From Ferdinandcohnia sp047238305 (GTDB taxonomy: Bacteria; Bacillota; Bacilli; Bacillales; Bacillaceae_L): DNA of 64,000 nucleotides. The stretch is from the NCBI RefSeq assembly GCF_047238305.1, contig NZ_JBDFMO010000001.1:1116001-1180000 (forward strand), read 5' to 3'. This document shows positions 17,368-26,180 of this stretch, one piece after another. Both the position numbers and the translations under genes were made by a program. A model generated the notes under the pieces. The model did not search any database, had not been told where the DNA came from, and saw only the letters and a list, made by a program, of their open reading frames with translations. Every line of letters starts with the position of its first letter. Position 1 is the first letter of the stretch.

Positions 17368-18198
17368 TCAGTCTAAAATAGTCACCTTCACTTGTTTTCT
17401 ACCGAAATGGATTGCTTCTTGTTTAGAAGGAATAAAGACATCGATTTTGTTTCCTTTGATGGCTCCACCAGTGTCTCCGGCAATTGCTTCTCCATAGCCT
17501 TCTACATAGACTTTACTGCCAAGAGGAATAATAGATGGATCAACGGAGATCACCTTTGCATTTGGGTTTTCTAATAGATTCATTCCAGTTGATGTAATGC
17601 CAGAGCATCCTTCACAAGTCGCGGTGTAAGCTGTAGCTTCCATTAAAAATTCCTTTGAGCTGGTTTTACCTGTTTCAGTAGCTGGCGATGCAGCTGTACT
17701 AGTATTTGTAGCTTCAGTTGTCGGTGCCGAAGCTGTTGTTTCCTTTTGTGTTTCAACAGCTGGTGCTGAACTTGCACTTACCTTTGTTGATACTTCAACA
17801 GACTGTACCGGTTTTTCCGCAGTAACAGCAGCCGTTGCTTTTACACCTTCAAAGATGACTAGATTTAATCCAGGATGGATAAGATCTGTATGTAATTGAT
17901 TCCACTCTTTTAGTTGAGAAACCGTAACCTGATGATCCCTAGCTATATCCCATAATGTGTCACCTTGCTTAACTGCATATTGTTTTTCGGGTACTATAGT
18001 AAGTTCATCCCCAGGATGGATAAGGTCTGTCGTAAGTTGATTTACCATTTTAATATTCTTTACGGATGAGTTATTTGCACGTGAGAGATCCCAAAGTGTA
18101 TCACCTTTTTGAACTGTAATCGTTGAAGCTTGTACATTAGCACTTACTGTTACTGAGAGCACAGTACCCGCTAAAATTGAGACCATTTTTTTAAGCAT
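17368..18198 (-). CDS. yocH: Secreted LysM-3D cell-wall protein (YocH-like)
   Basis: About 276 residues: a Sec signal peptide (cleavage probably near VQAS), two LysM modules (each starting VQKGDTLWD or VKQGDTLWD), a Ser/Thr/Ala-rich linker, then a C-terminal 3D domain with MEATAYTATC, STGM, IIPLGSKVYV and GDTGGAIKG, where the three aspartates of the 3D motif lie. The layout is that of YocH, a peptidoglycan-lytic muropeptidase-like enzyme. The start is ATG 18198; the upstream ATG at 18213 encodes the ribosome site GGAGGG. I found no canonical WalR direct repeat upstream, only the palindrome TGTTAATTTGGTAACA. Confidence 0.82.
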   Translation of the reverse strand: MLKKMVSILAGTVLSVTVSANVQASTITVQKGDTLWDLSRANNSSVKNIKMVNQLTTDLIHPGDELTIVPEKQYAVKQGDTLWDIARDHQVTVSQLKEWNQLHTDLIHPGLNLVIFEGVKATAAVTAEKPVQSVEVSTKVSASSAPAVETQKETTASAPTTEATNTSTAASPATETGKTSSKEFLMEATAYTATCEGCSGITSTGMNLLENPNAKVISVDPSIIPLGSKVYVEGYGEAIAGDTGGAIKGNKIDVFIPSKQEAIHFGRKQVKVTILD

Positions 18199-18425
18199 TC
18201 TTTTACCCTCCATGTTCCTTTAGTTGCTAATTTTCAATAATCGTAACATAGATTTTTGATAGACAAAGAACAGGGAGGTGTTAATTTGGTAACATCTATG
18301 GCAATTATATTGCAAGAATATTTCTGGCAGTATTTAAAAAGGGATACCGCGGGTCATAGTATGGTATAAAAGTATGCTAATATGTAGTGGATGATATCAA
18401 TATAATTAATGGAGGAATTAAATTT

Positions 18426-18767
18426 ATGAGCAATCTACCAAATTGTCCAAAATGTAATTCTGAATACACTTATGAGGATGGAACATTATTGGTTTGCCCA
18501 ATATGTAATCATGAGTGGGCACAAGGTTCAGAAGTGGAGAATAATGAAGATAATAATGTAGTCAAGGATGCAAATGGAAATATATTAAACGATGGTGACA
18601 CGGTCACTGTCATTAAAGACCTTAAAGTAAAAGGAAGTTCATCCACACTAAAGCAAGGGACCAAAGTAAAAAATATACGTTTGGTAGAAGGAGATCATAA
18701 CATCGACTGTAAAATTGATGGTTTTGGGGCAATGAAATTAAAATCAGAGTTTGTTAAAAAGGGATAA
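18426..18767 (+). CDS. phnA: PhnA-family protein (zinc ribbon plus beta domain)
   Basis: 113 residues. The N-terminal zinc ribbon has CPKC and CPIC pairs about 18 residues apart, followed by DANGNILNDGDTVTVIKDLKVKG, split across a conserved KDLKVKGSS block that defines the PhnA/YjdM family. Despite the name it is not part of the C-P lyase; its role is unclear. The start is ATG 18426 (MSNLPNCPKC), 10 nt after GGAGG; the longer frame from 18387 lacks a ribosome site. Confidence 0.85.
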   Translation: MSNLPNCPKCNSEYTYEDGTLLVCPICNHEWAQGSEVENNEDNNVVKDANGNILNDGDTVTVIKDLKVKGSSSTLKQGTKVKNIRLVEGDHNIDCKIDGFGAMKLKSEFVKKG

Positions 18768-18782
18768 TTGGTTCATTTTAAA

Positions 18783-18818
18783 AAAGCGTCAGAGACTCTT
18801 CTATGTCTTTGACGCTTT
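18783..18818. terminator. Bidirectional terminator phnA / EamA
   Basis: AAAGCGTCAGAGAC/GTCTTTGACGCTTT, a 14-bp stem with one G-T pair, between convergent genes. Confidence 0.85.
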
Positions 18819-18855
18819 AAAGATGAAGGACGTTTCTACAAATGCTTCCAAAACA

Positions 18856-19761
18856 CTACCCCTCAACATGTCTCCTTCTCATTCTATTAAGTCTACTACC
18901 AAGTTCATTTAACGCAATTGCTGCCAATATAATAATGGTACCTAACCACTGCAGGCCCGTAACCGTTTCAGATAAAATAAGGCTGGCTGATAGGATAGCG
19001 ATAGGTAATTCAATGGATGTTAATATATTGGCGATCCCACCAGGAACCAATGGTGAGCCCACTGCGAAGAAGAGTGGGGGAAGAACGGCTCCAAATAGTG
19101 AAACACCTACTGTAACCGTTAATAAGTCTGTCTCAAGTGGCAGTACAGATGGTATTTCACGCATGAAAAGGACGAGTATTAAGATGGTGGACCCAGTTGC
19201 CATTAAGGAAGTACGAGTTAAAGGGTCTACATCTACGGCGACCTTTCCGCTGAAAAATATAAAACCCGCATACGTGAATGCAGAAAGAATCCCAAATAGG
19301 ATACCTTTAAAAGGGAGCCCCTGGATGTTGCCATTTACTATATTCGAAGCAAAAAAGACCCCAATTAAAATCAAAACGATCGATAGAATCGTGATAGGGG
19401 CAGGTTTTATTTTGCTGAAGATCCATTCTAAAATAATTCCAATCCAAACGAATTGAAACATTAAAATAATGGCTAATGAGGCTGGCAGATATTGCATCGA
19501 GCCATAATAAAAAATACTTGTCAATCCGATAAAACAACCAGTAATCATAATTTGTGGGACATTCTTCTTATTCAGCCCTTTAAAACTTGGGCGTTTAATT
19601 AGAGTGATCGACCATAATAAAAATGAAGAAATAATCATTTGAACGATATTAATTTGGCCAAGGGAATAGCCATAGCTGAACCCCAATTTGGCAAAAATCG
19701 GTGTGAAACCAAAACATCCAGCACCTAATAGTACAAATAAGATGCCCTTATTTATTTTCAT
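18856..19761 (-). CDS. EamA/DMT-superfamily transporter
   Basis: 301 residues, about ten transmembrane helices in two EamA repeats (roughly residues 5-140 and 150-290). The first repeat starts ILFVLLGAGCFGFTPIFAK and the second begins near KGILFGILSAFTYAG. The C-terminus is basic (RLNRMRRRH). DMT proteins export or exchange metabolites such as amino acids or nucleosides; substrate not predictable. AGGAGG precedes the ATG. Confidence 0.83.
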   Translation of the reverse strand: MKINKGILFVLLGAGCFGFTPIFAKLGFSYGYSLGQINIVQMIISSFLLWSITLIKRPSFKGLNKKNVPQIMITGCFIGLTSIFYYGSMQYLPASLAIILMFQFVWIGIILEWIFSKIKPAPITILSIVLILIGVFFASNIVNGNIQGLPFKGILFGILSAFTYAGFIFFSGKVAVDVDPLTRTSLMATGSTILILVLFMREIPSVLPLETDLLTVTVGVSLFGAVLPPLFFAVGSPLVPGGIANILTSIELPIAILSASLILSETVTGLQWLGTIIILAAIALNELGSRLNRMRRRHVEG

Positions 19762-19984
19762 TATGAAACCTCCTGCTGCGCAAAACTATTAGACTATTAT
19801 AGCATACAGAGGAGGGAGGCGGGTCTTTTTCGGTTCTATATAAGAGTGGTTCTATTTGGAAGTCATCCAATACAAAAATCTCTTTGGAAAGGTTTGGAAA
19901 GGTATCATCAAGGAGATATTTGTACTGTCAATTCTTAATGGAGCAGGTTATATTTTTTTCTTCTTTGTATTTCGACTTCACTTT

Positions 19985-20092
19985 TTAACCTTTCTCGACG
20001 ATCAAGATAATGGAAAAAAGGAGAACAGCTGCGATGGAGGCGTTTTGCAATACATTCAATTCTCCAGCTAAAAGAAGCACAGCAGCTATAGG
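19985..20092 (-). pseudogene. BCCT-family transporter remnant (C-terminal helix fragment)
   Basis: In the 385-bp gene-free stretch 19762-20146, the minus strand encodes AAVLLLAGELNVLQNASIAA followed by VLLFSIILI and a stop. This closely follows the last transmembrane segment of BCCT transporters such as OpuD/BetT, which reads roughly LL-GGL-ALQ-ASI-ALPFS. An in-frame stop lies directly upstream of the fragment, so only about 35 codons survive. It is a decayed betaine/choline/carnitine transporter gene. A plus-strand frame across this stretch (19856-20071) does not look like a protein. Confidence 0.5.
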
Positions 20093-20100
20093 CTAAATAA

Positions 20101-20144
20101 AAAGAGATACAGATTTTTCATAAGAAAAATTCCTGTATCTCTTT
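20101..20144 (-). terminator. Terminator after the PhnB-like gene
   Basis: Two stacked stems: AAAGAGATACAG/CTGTATCTCTTT outside and ATTTTTC/GAAAAAT inside, directly after the stop of the VOC protein gene on the minus strand. Confidence 0.8.
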
Positions 20145-20146
20145 CT

Positions 20147-20575
20147 TTACATGGACATTTCACCACTGTCATAGTTAATTTGCCATTGGATTCCGAATTT
20201 ATCTGTTACTTGACCGTAGAGCTTGCTCCAGAAGGTTTCTTGCAGTTCCATACCAACTGTGCCGCCATCTTTTAATTGTTCATACCACGATTTTAAATCA
20301 TCCATATTTTTACTAATTAACGCAAGTGTAACATTGTCGCCAATTGTATATGGCTGACCAGGGAAGTTATCTGAAAACATGACATTACTTCCATCGATGT
20401 TAAGACGTGCGTGCATCACCAAATCTTTTGCTTCCTCGGGAAGCTGGTATTCTGGACTTTGTGGTGATTGACCAAAGGTCATAATTTGAGGTGTTTCATT
20501 ATTAAACACCTTCGCGTAAAATTCGACTGCTTCCCGGCAATTCCCATTAAAAACAAGATACACATCTACAGACAT
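20147..20575 (-). CDS. VOC-family protein (PhnB/YjdN-like)
   Basis: 142 residues, a single-chain vicinal-oxygen-chelate fold of two beta-alpha-beta-beta-beta units. PhnB-type signatures are VYLVFNGNCREAVEFY at the start, the MHARLNIDGSNVMFSD strand pair, and ETFWSKLYGQVTDKFGIQWQ at the end. Catalysis is unproven for this subgroup. The ATG at 20575 is 8 nt from AAGGAG; the GTG three codons upstream overlaps that ribosome site. Confidence 0.82.
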   Translation of the reverse strand: MSVDVYLVFNGNCREAVEFYAKVFNNETPQIMTFGQSPQSPEYQLPEEAKDLVMHARLNIDGSNVMFSDNFPGQPYTIGDNVTLALISKNMDDLKSWYEQLKDGGTVGMELQETFWSKLYGQVTDKFGIQWQINYDSGEMSM

Positions 20576-20672
20576 CTCATCCACTCCTTAAAATTTGCAA
20601 CGTATATAAATTTATTTTATCCGAATTCTTCAATCATAGACAATTTCCCTTCGAAAAAGATGTCTTCCCATT

Positions 20673-21620
20673 TTATAAAATATAATTTTTGGTAAGCGTA
20701 GTGCTCATGTCCCATACTTGTTCCACATTATTAGAATCTATTGCGTAAATTGGATACCTGTTTGAACCAAAGACATTCTTCAATTGGGTAAAGCCTTTTT
20801 CGGATGTAGCAGGATGAACAATTTCGCTTTTATGATTGATAAGCTGTCCTGTCACATGTTTAAATTCATCTGATGTACAAATGTGAAAATAAGTATCCGC
20901 CATGCCAGATGGTAGAGGATTAGTGAAATTTTGTAGATAGGCAAGCACTTTCCAAATGGAATTCAGTTTATTGATTGTTTCTTTTGATAGTTTTACACGG
21001 TTAATTTGAAGAGCGTTCACTTTGATCCCCAAGCTTTTATATTCCTCGGCCATTTTAAAGGTAAGCATTAATAATGCCATTTTCGAATCTCCGTACATCT
21101 TATAGGTGCTATAAGGGCGTGTATCTTTATGTTCTCCTCGCAAATTGTCAAACTCGATACTCCTCTTAGAATCGAAGAAGTGTTTGATGTTAGTTGTGCA
21201 TGCATGAAGAATTCTTGGATCTGATGATTTCGATAGATGATCGATCAATAAACGAGTCATTAAAAAAGGACCAATTGTATTTGTTGCGAAAGACAATTCG
21301 ATATGCTCTGGACTTAGTTTATAGTCTTTTACTCCGTGATTTAAGTAAGCAGCATTATGTATCAGAATGTCGAGTCGAGGGTATTTCGTTTTAAAAGCTG
21401 TACAAAATGCTTGAATTGAATCAAAAGAAGAAACATCAAGTTCCATTAAATCTACATTCGTATTTTTTGTGGTTTCAATAATGTCATTTTGGACAGTAGA
21501 ACTAATCTCCATATTGCGGCAAGCCATAATAACATGATATTTTTCTGAGGCAAATTTAAGCGACGCCGCTTTTCCAATCCCAGAATTTGCACCTGTAATT
21601 AAAACAATTTTATCTTTCAT
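20673..21620 (-). CDS. Short-chain dehydrogenase/reductase, retinol-dehydrogenase-like
   Basis: 315 residues. The cofactor loop TGANSGIGKA is at the N-terminus, HNAA replaces the usual NNAG, and the catalytic YGDSK is present. Length and the C-terminal extension fit the RDH/WW-oxidoreductase-like branch of SDRs. NADP is likely because ACRN follows the second strand. AAGGAGG precedes the ATG. No pathway neighbours. Confidence 0.8.
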   Translation of the reverse strand: MKDKIVLITGANSGIGKAASLKFASEKYHVIMACRNMEISSTVQNDIIETTKNTNVDLMELDVSSFDSIQAFCTAFKTKYPRLDILIHNAAYLNHGVKDYKLSPEHIELSFATNTIGPFLMTRLLIDHLSKSSDPRILHACTTNIKHFFDSKRSIEFDNLRGEHKDTRPYSTYKMYGDSKMALLMLTFKMAEEYKSLGIKVNALQINRVKLSKETINKLNSIWKVLAYLQNFTNPLPSGMADTYFHICTSDEFKHVTGQLINHKSEIVHPATSEKGFTQLKNVFGSNRYPIYAIDSNNVEQVWDMSTTLTKNYIL

Positions 21621-21892
21621 TACAAGCCTCCTTAGATTATAGATTTAGTTTAGTTATATAGGTAATTAGCATTATCAGGATCGTACCACGGAACGTAAGT
21701 AAAAGGTGTCGAAGATTGAATGAAAACAACATAATTAATCGACGAAACGTTGAGGTAATTTACAAATCATGTGGCGATTTTGTGACAAAACGATGATTCA
21801 AAATTGACAAAGAAAAAACGTAGTAAAATAGAGTAGAAACAAGGTTAATAGGGTAGTTCCCAAATGGGTAAGAGAGGAAGTAAGGGGTTAAA

Positions 21893-23359
21893 TTGAAATC
21901 ATATAATAGACTTTTTGCACTACTAATAACGTTACTTGTGATAAGTTTGGCAGGTTGTGGAAAGGAAGAAATGATAACAAATGTAGGAAAGCTAGAATTT
22001 AAGCAAGCCTTAAAAATTCCAGAACTTGTCGAACCTACAATAGAACCTGATGGTACAAAAAACTTTACATTAACGATGCAAACAGGAACAACAGAATTGT
22101 TGCCAGGCAAGCCTGCAGACACATTTGGAATCAATGGTACCTATTTAGGCCCAACCATTAGAGTTTCGCGCGGTGACAAGGTTTCTTTTAATGTCGTGAA
22201 TAACTTAGGAGAGACATCCACTTTACACTGGCACGGGATGAGATTGCCAGCTGTGATGGATGGAGGTCCACACCAGATGATTGAGGCAGGGGAAACATGG
22301 ACTCCACATTGGACAATTGACCAACCATCTGCAACGACCTGGTACCATCCTCACTTACATGGAAAAACAGGACAACATGTATATCGTGGACTAGCGGGCA
22401 TGTTTATTATCGAAGACGAAGACTCTAAGAAACTTCCTTCTGATTACGGTGTTGATGATATTCCACTCATCATACAAGATAAATTGTTTACAAGTGATGG
22501 CCAAATGAAAGAGGATAACGAAGGAGTTTTCGGCACACTTGGTGATGAAATACTAGTGAACGGAACGTATGACCCCTATCTTGAAGTGACATCAAGTCAG
22601 GTCCGATTTCGATTGCTTAATGGCTCAAATGCAAGAGCCTACCATTTTGGATTTACCGATGGCCGTAGTTTTAAGCTAGTCGCAAATGATGTGGGACTCC
22701 TTCAAGAGCCAGTTTCTTTGGATCGTTTCATGTTAAGTCCAGGTGAACGTGCAGAAATTGTTGTAGAGTTTAAGCCAGGGGAGGAGACCATCCTCCACAG
22801 TTTTAGCGGAAATAACGGCATTGATAATGGGGATTTTGATTTGTTGAAGATCATAGCGGCTCCTGATTTAAAAGAGTCAGCGCCAATAGATGGACAGCTT
22901 TCAAGCGTTCCACCAATCGAAGTTCCAGAGAATGCACAGGTTCGGCAATTCAAGTTAACAATGGAGAACAAGATTAATGATAAATTGATGGACATGTATC
23001 GAATTGATGAGGTTGTTCCAGCAGGTACAACAGAAATTTGGGAAATTAATAATTTTGGCTGGTCTCATAATTTTCACATTCATAATGCAGCTTTCCGGAT
23101 TTTAGACATTAATGATAGGGAACCTCAAGAGTATGAAAGAGGCAGAAAAGACACCGTATTTGTACCAAATGGATCAAAGGTTAGAATTGTTGTAGAGTTT
23201 GGCAATTATTCAGACCCTAATGTTCCTTATATGTATCACTGTCATTTATTGCGTCATGAAGATGACGGTATGATGGGGCAATTTTTATTGGTAGAACCAG
23301 GGACAGAATCACAGGTACCAACCACATTGCCTAAAAAAGAAAATGATCATCATGAATAA
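21893..23359 (+). CDS. Multicopper oxidase lipoprotein
   Basis: 488 residues. A lipoprotein signal ends in LAGC (Cys22). All four copper motifs are present: HWHG (112-115), HPHLHG (152-157), HNFHIH (about 391) and HCHLLRHEDDGMM (about 449-461), the last giving the type-1 axial Met. The order and the three cupredoxin domains match CueO/CotA-type laccases, here anchored outside the membrane. A Mn, Cu or phenol substrate is possible; the Met-rich insert of CueO is absent. The start is TTG with AAGGGG upstream. Monocistronic with a strong terminator. Confidence 0.87.
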   Translation: MKSYNRLFALLITLLVISLAGCGKEEMITNVGKLEFKQALKIPELVEPTIEPDGTKNFTLTMQTGTTELLPGKPADTFGINGTYLGPTIRVSRGDKVSFNVVNNLGETSTLHWHGMRLPAVMDGGPHQMIEAGETWTPHWTIDQPSATTWYHPHLHGKTGQHVYRGLAGMFIIEDEDSKKLPSDYGVDDIPLIIQDKLFTSDGQMKEDNEGVFGTLGDEILVNGTYDPYLEVTSSQVRFRLLNGSNARAYHFGFTDGRSFKLVANDVGLLQEPVSLDRFMLSPGERAEIVVEFKPGEETILHSFSGNNGIDNGDFDLLKIIAAPDLKESAPIDGQLSSVPPIEVPENAQVRQFKLTMENKINDKLMDMYRIDEVVPAGTTEIWEINNFGWSHNFHIHNAAFRILDINDREPQEYERGRKDTVFVPNGSKVRIVVEFGNYSDPNVPYMYHCHLLRHEDDGMMGQFLLVEPGTESQVPTTLPKKENDHHE

Positions 23360-23378
23360 AAGGGAAAATGCAAATCAA

Positions 23379-23410
23379 AAGGTAAGAACAAAAACGTTCT
23401 TACCTTTTTT
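23379..23410 (+). terminator. Terminator after the multicopper oxidase gene
   Basis: AAGGTAAGAAC/GTTCTTACCTT stem, 6-nt loop, then T-run. Confidence 0.88.
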
Positions 23411-23419
23411 GAATTAAAA

Positions 23420-23456
23420 AAAGTCACTTTATTACCGGTAGCAATAAAGTGACTTT
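23420..23456 (-). terminator. Terminator after ahpF
   Basis: Perfect 14-bp stem AAAGTCACTTTATT/AATAAAGTGACTTT with a 9-nt loop and T-run on the minus strand. Confidence 0.88.
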
Positions 23457-23469
23457 CCTATATATAATC

Positions 23470-25050
23470 TTATTGATGAACTAATGTTTTCTGATTAGCT
23501 TCATCAGCGTTTGTATCCCAATTATTTCGAATGATGTAATCAAATGCACTTAAAGATGCAGTTGCACCTGAACCCATTGAAATAATGATTTGTTTATATG
23601 GACTATTTGTACAGTCTCCTGCAGCAAACACTCCAGGGATACTCGTTGCACCACGGTTATCAACAACAATCTCACCCATACGATTACGTTCGATTGTGTC
23701 ATCTAGCCAATCCGTATTTGGTACAAGACCGATTTGAACAAACACACCCTGTAATTCAATATGATGTTCTTTTTTAGTTTCACGGTCAACATAAGAAATT
23801 CCGTTTACTTTGTCAGTGCCCGTAATTTCTGTAGTTTGAGCATTCGTAATGACTGTTACATTAGGAAGACTGTGAAGGCGATCTTGAAGTACAGTGTCAG
23901 CCTTCAATTCTGAATTAAATTCAAGAACTGTTACATGCTTCACAATGCCTGCAAGGTCAATTGCAGCTTCAACACCAGAGTTACCTCCTCCAATAACAGC
24001 TACATCCTTGCCGGCAAACAATGGACCATCACAATGTGGACAGTATGCGACACCTTTGTTTTTGAACTCAGCTTCACCTGGTACATTGACATTACGCCAA
24101 CGAGCACCAGTTGAAAGGATTACGGTTTTACTCTTTAAGACAGCACCGTTTTCCAGTTCAATTTCAACAAGGTCTTTCTTTTCAATACGTTTCGCACGCT
24201 GTAAGTTCATTACATCAACGTCATATTCTTTTACATGTTCTTCAAGGCTAGCTGCTAACTTAGGACCTTCAGTGTACTTAACACTAATAAAGTTCTCAAT
24301 GCCTAATGTGTCCATAATCTGGCCACCAAAGTGTTCTGCAACAATACCTGTACGAATGCCTTTACGAGCCGCATAAACAGCTGCACTTGCACCCGCAGGT
24401 CCGCCTCCAACAACAAGAACATCAAATGGGTCTTTGTCAGCAAACTCTGAAGCGTCCGGAGTTCCTCCAACTTTTGATAGGATTTCCTCTAAAGTCATGC
24501 GACCGCCGCCGAATGCTTCACCATTTAAGAATACGGTTGGAACTGCCATGATATCTTTGCTTTCAACTTCCTCTTTATAAGCAGCCCCGTCAATCATGGT
24601 ATGTGTGATACCAGGGTTAAGAACACTCATGACGTTTAATGCTTGTACCACATCTGGACAGTTATGGCAGCTTAGGCTTACGTAAGTTTCAAAGTGATAT
24701 TCACCTTTAATATCTTTTATTTGATCAATAAGCTTTTGGTCAACCTTTGGAGCTCTTCCACTAACTTGTAAAAGTGCTAACACAAAAGAAGTAAATTCAT
24801 GTCCAAGAGGGATACCAGCAAATGTTACTCCAGAATCTTCTCCGACACGATTCACACTAAAGCTAGGTGTTCTATCTAATTGTGTGTGCTCAACTGTAAT
24901 TTTTGAAGACATGGCTGTCAACTCTTCTACAAGAGACAGCATGTCCTTTGAAACATTATCGGAGCCCGCACTGACTTTGAGCAGTACATCATTTTCTAAA
25001 AGCTGAAGATATTGCGCTAATTGTTGCTTAATATCTGCATCCAGTATCAT
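23470..25050 (-). CDS. ahpF: Alkyl hydroperoxide reductase subunit F
   Basis: 526 residues: an N-terminal tandem thioredoxin-fold domain with its redox pair C128/C131 (CHNC), the FAD loop GGGPAGAS (from 215), and the thioredoxin-reductase-like pair C337/C340 (CPHC) followed by the NAD loop GGGNSGVEA. It passes electrons from NADH to AhpC. It follows ahpC by 12 bp in one operon. SD AAGGGG precedes the ATG. Slightly longer than the 509 residues of the B. subtilis protein, mostly at the C-terminus. Confidence 0.95.
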   Translation of the reverse strand: MILDADIKQQLAQYLQLLENDVLLKVSAGSDNVSKDMLSLVEELTAMSSKITVEHTQLDRTPSFSVNRVGEDSGVTFAGIPLGHEFTSFVLALLQVSGRAPKVDQKLIDQIKDIKGEYHFETYVSLSCHNCPDVVQALNVMSVLNPGITHTMIDGAAYKEEVESKDIMAVPTVFLNGEAFGGGRMTLEEILSKVGGTPDASEFADKDPFDVLVVGGGPAGASAAVYAARKGIRTGIVAEHFGGQIMDTLGIENFISVKYTEGPKLAASLEEHVKEYDVDVMNLQRAKRIEKKDLVEIELENGAVLKSKTVILSTGARWRNVNVPGEAEFKNKGVAYCPHCDGPLFAGKDVAVIGGGNSGVEAAIDLAGIVKHVTVLEFNSELKADTVLQDRLHSLPNVTVITNAQTTEITGTDKVNGISYVDRETKKEHHIELQGVFVQIGLVPNTDWLDDTIERNRMGEIVVDNRGATSIPGVFAAGDCTNSPYKQIIISMGSGATASLSAFDYIIRNNWDTNADEANQKTLVHQ

Positions 25051-25062
25051 TTAAAGCACCCC

Positions 25063-25626
25063 TTAAATTTTACCTACTAAGTCTAGGCTAGGCTTAAGTG
25101 TTTCGTCGCCTTCTTTCCATTTAGCTGGGCAAACTTCACCAGGATTGTTACGAACATATTGTGCTGCTTTAACTTTATCAATTAATTGACTAGCGTCACG
25201 GCCAATACCATCTGCATTAATTTCAACCGCTTGGATGATTCCGTCTGGATCAATGATGAATGTACCACGGTCAGCAGCACCTTCTTCTTCTCTTAATACA
25301 TCAAATTGGCGAGAAAGAACGTGTGCAGGGTCACCAATCATTGAATAGGTAATTTTACCAATTGCTTCTGATGAATCATGCCATGCTTTATGTGTGAAGT
25401 GAGAATCTCTAGAAGCAGAGAATACTTCTACACCAAGTTCTTGAAGTGCTGGATATTGATCTTGTAGATCTTCTAATTCAGTTGGGCAAACGAATGTAAA
25501 GTCTGCAGGGTAGAAGCAAACAATGCTCCAATGACCTTTTAAATCTTCTTCAGTAACCTCAATGAAATCACCATTTTTATAAGCTTGTAATGTGAATGGT
25601 TCTACTTGTTTTCCAATAAGTGACAT
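25063..25626 (-). CDS. ahpC: Alkyl hydroperoxide reductase subunit C (2-Cys peroxiredoxin)
   Basis: 187 residues, the standard length. The peroxidatic cysteine is C47 in FTFVCPTE and the resolving cysteine lies in GEVCPAKW. It reduces H2O2 and organic peroxides and is recycled by AhpF encoded just downstream. The frame opens at TTG 25641, but GGAGG lies in those extra codons, so ATG 25626 (MSLIGKQVEPF) is the start. A 17-bp AT palindrome lies about 130 bp upstream and may be a PerR-type operator. Confidence 0.95.
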   Translation of the reverse strand: MSLIGKQVEPFTLQAYKNGDFIEVTEEDLKGHWSIVCFYPADFTFVCPTELEDLQDQYPALQELGVEVFSASRDSHFTHKAWHDSSEAIGKITYSMIGDPAHVLSRQFDVLREEEGAADRGTFIIDPDGIIQAVEINADGIGRDASQLIDKVKAAQYVRNNPGEVCPAKWKEGDETLKPSLDLVGKI

Positions 25627-25753
25627 GTTAAATTCCTCCAATGATATATTATTTAAAAATAGATTATTAGTAGTATGGACTAAAAATCTATAATTATTAC
25701 TTGTTTATACTAATTATTATATAGATATTATTATTTATGTCAACGATAAAGCA

Positions 25754-25770
25754 TTAATTATTATAATTAA
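25754..25770. promoter_or_regulatory. AT-rich 8-1-8 palindrome upstream of ahpC (PerR-like)
   Basis: TTAATTATTATAATTAA is a perfect 8-1-8 palindrome. PerR boxes are 7-1-7 with TTATAAT half-sites; this one differs at two positions per half. Its place upstream of ahpCF makes a peroxide-responsive operator plausible. Confidence 0.4.
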
Positions 25771-25919
25771 ATAGTATCTTCTTTATTTGTTAAAACATTC
25801 ATTCCCAATTCTTCCTATAATATTATCATTTAGCGACATTGACATTGCAACAAATTTGATTCATAATATTCCTAATCATAAAACACAAATAGTAATGGAG
25901 TTAAATAAATAAGAGGTAA

Positions 25920-26157
25920 TGATAGGGAACTAGTAAATAGTCCTCGGGTAAAAGAGAGTAAAATTCATCGGCTGAAAGATTTTACGCGCCTGCAATGCTA
26001 TTGAACCTGTCCCTTGAACTGTTAGGCAAAACCTAACCGTTGCCCGCGTTAAAGGTTTTTGAGTGGATGCTAGAATGAATTTCTAGTGTCAATAAAGGTG
26101 GTACCACGAAAGATTCGGTCTTTTCGTCCTTTTTTAGGGACGGAAGGACCTTTTTTT
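25920..26157 (+). ncRNA. T-box leader with proline specifier, upstream of proBA
   Basis: The core T-box TGGTACCACG is at 26099-26108, preceded by AAAGG. The stem I region has AGAGAG and GGCTGAAAG motifs, and the specifier segment GAACCT places CCT (Pro) at 26006-26008. The terminator GGTCTTTTCGTCC/GGACGGAAGGACC plus seven T lies at 26117-26157. Uncharged tRNA-Pro would stabilise the antiterminator and turn on proBA. The 5' edge is approximate. The rest of the gap 25627-25920 is AT-rich promoter sequence for ahpC. Confidence 0.88.
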
Positions 26158-26180
26158 ATAACAATTTGGCGGTGAATGAA

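Noticed and set aside
18241..18330. WalR site upstream of the LysM-3D gene
   Set aside because: A TGTTAC half-site occurs, but the second TGTWAH is not at 5 nt; only an inverted palindrome TGTTAATTTGGTAACA remains.
19856..20071. Small plus-strand protein of 71 residues
   Set aside because: No ribosome site, no family resemblance, and it runs antisense to the BCCT remnant.
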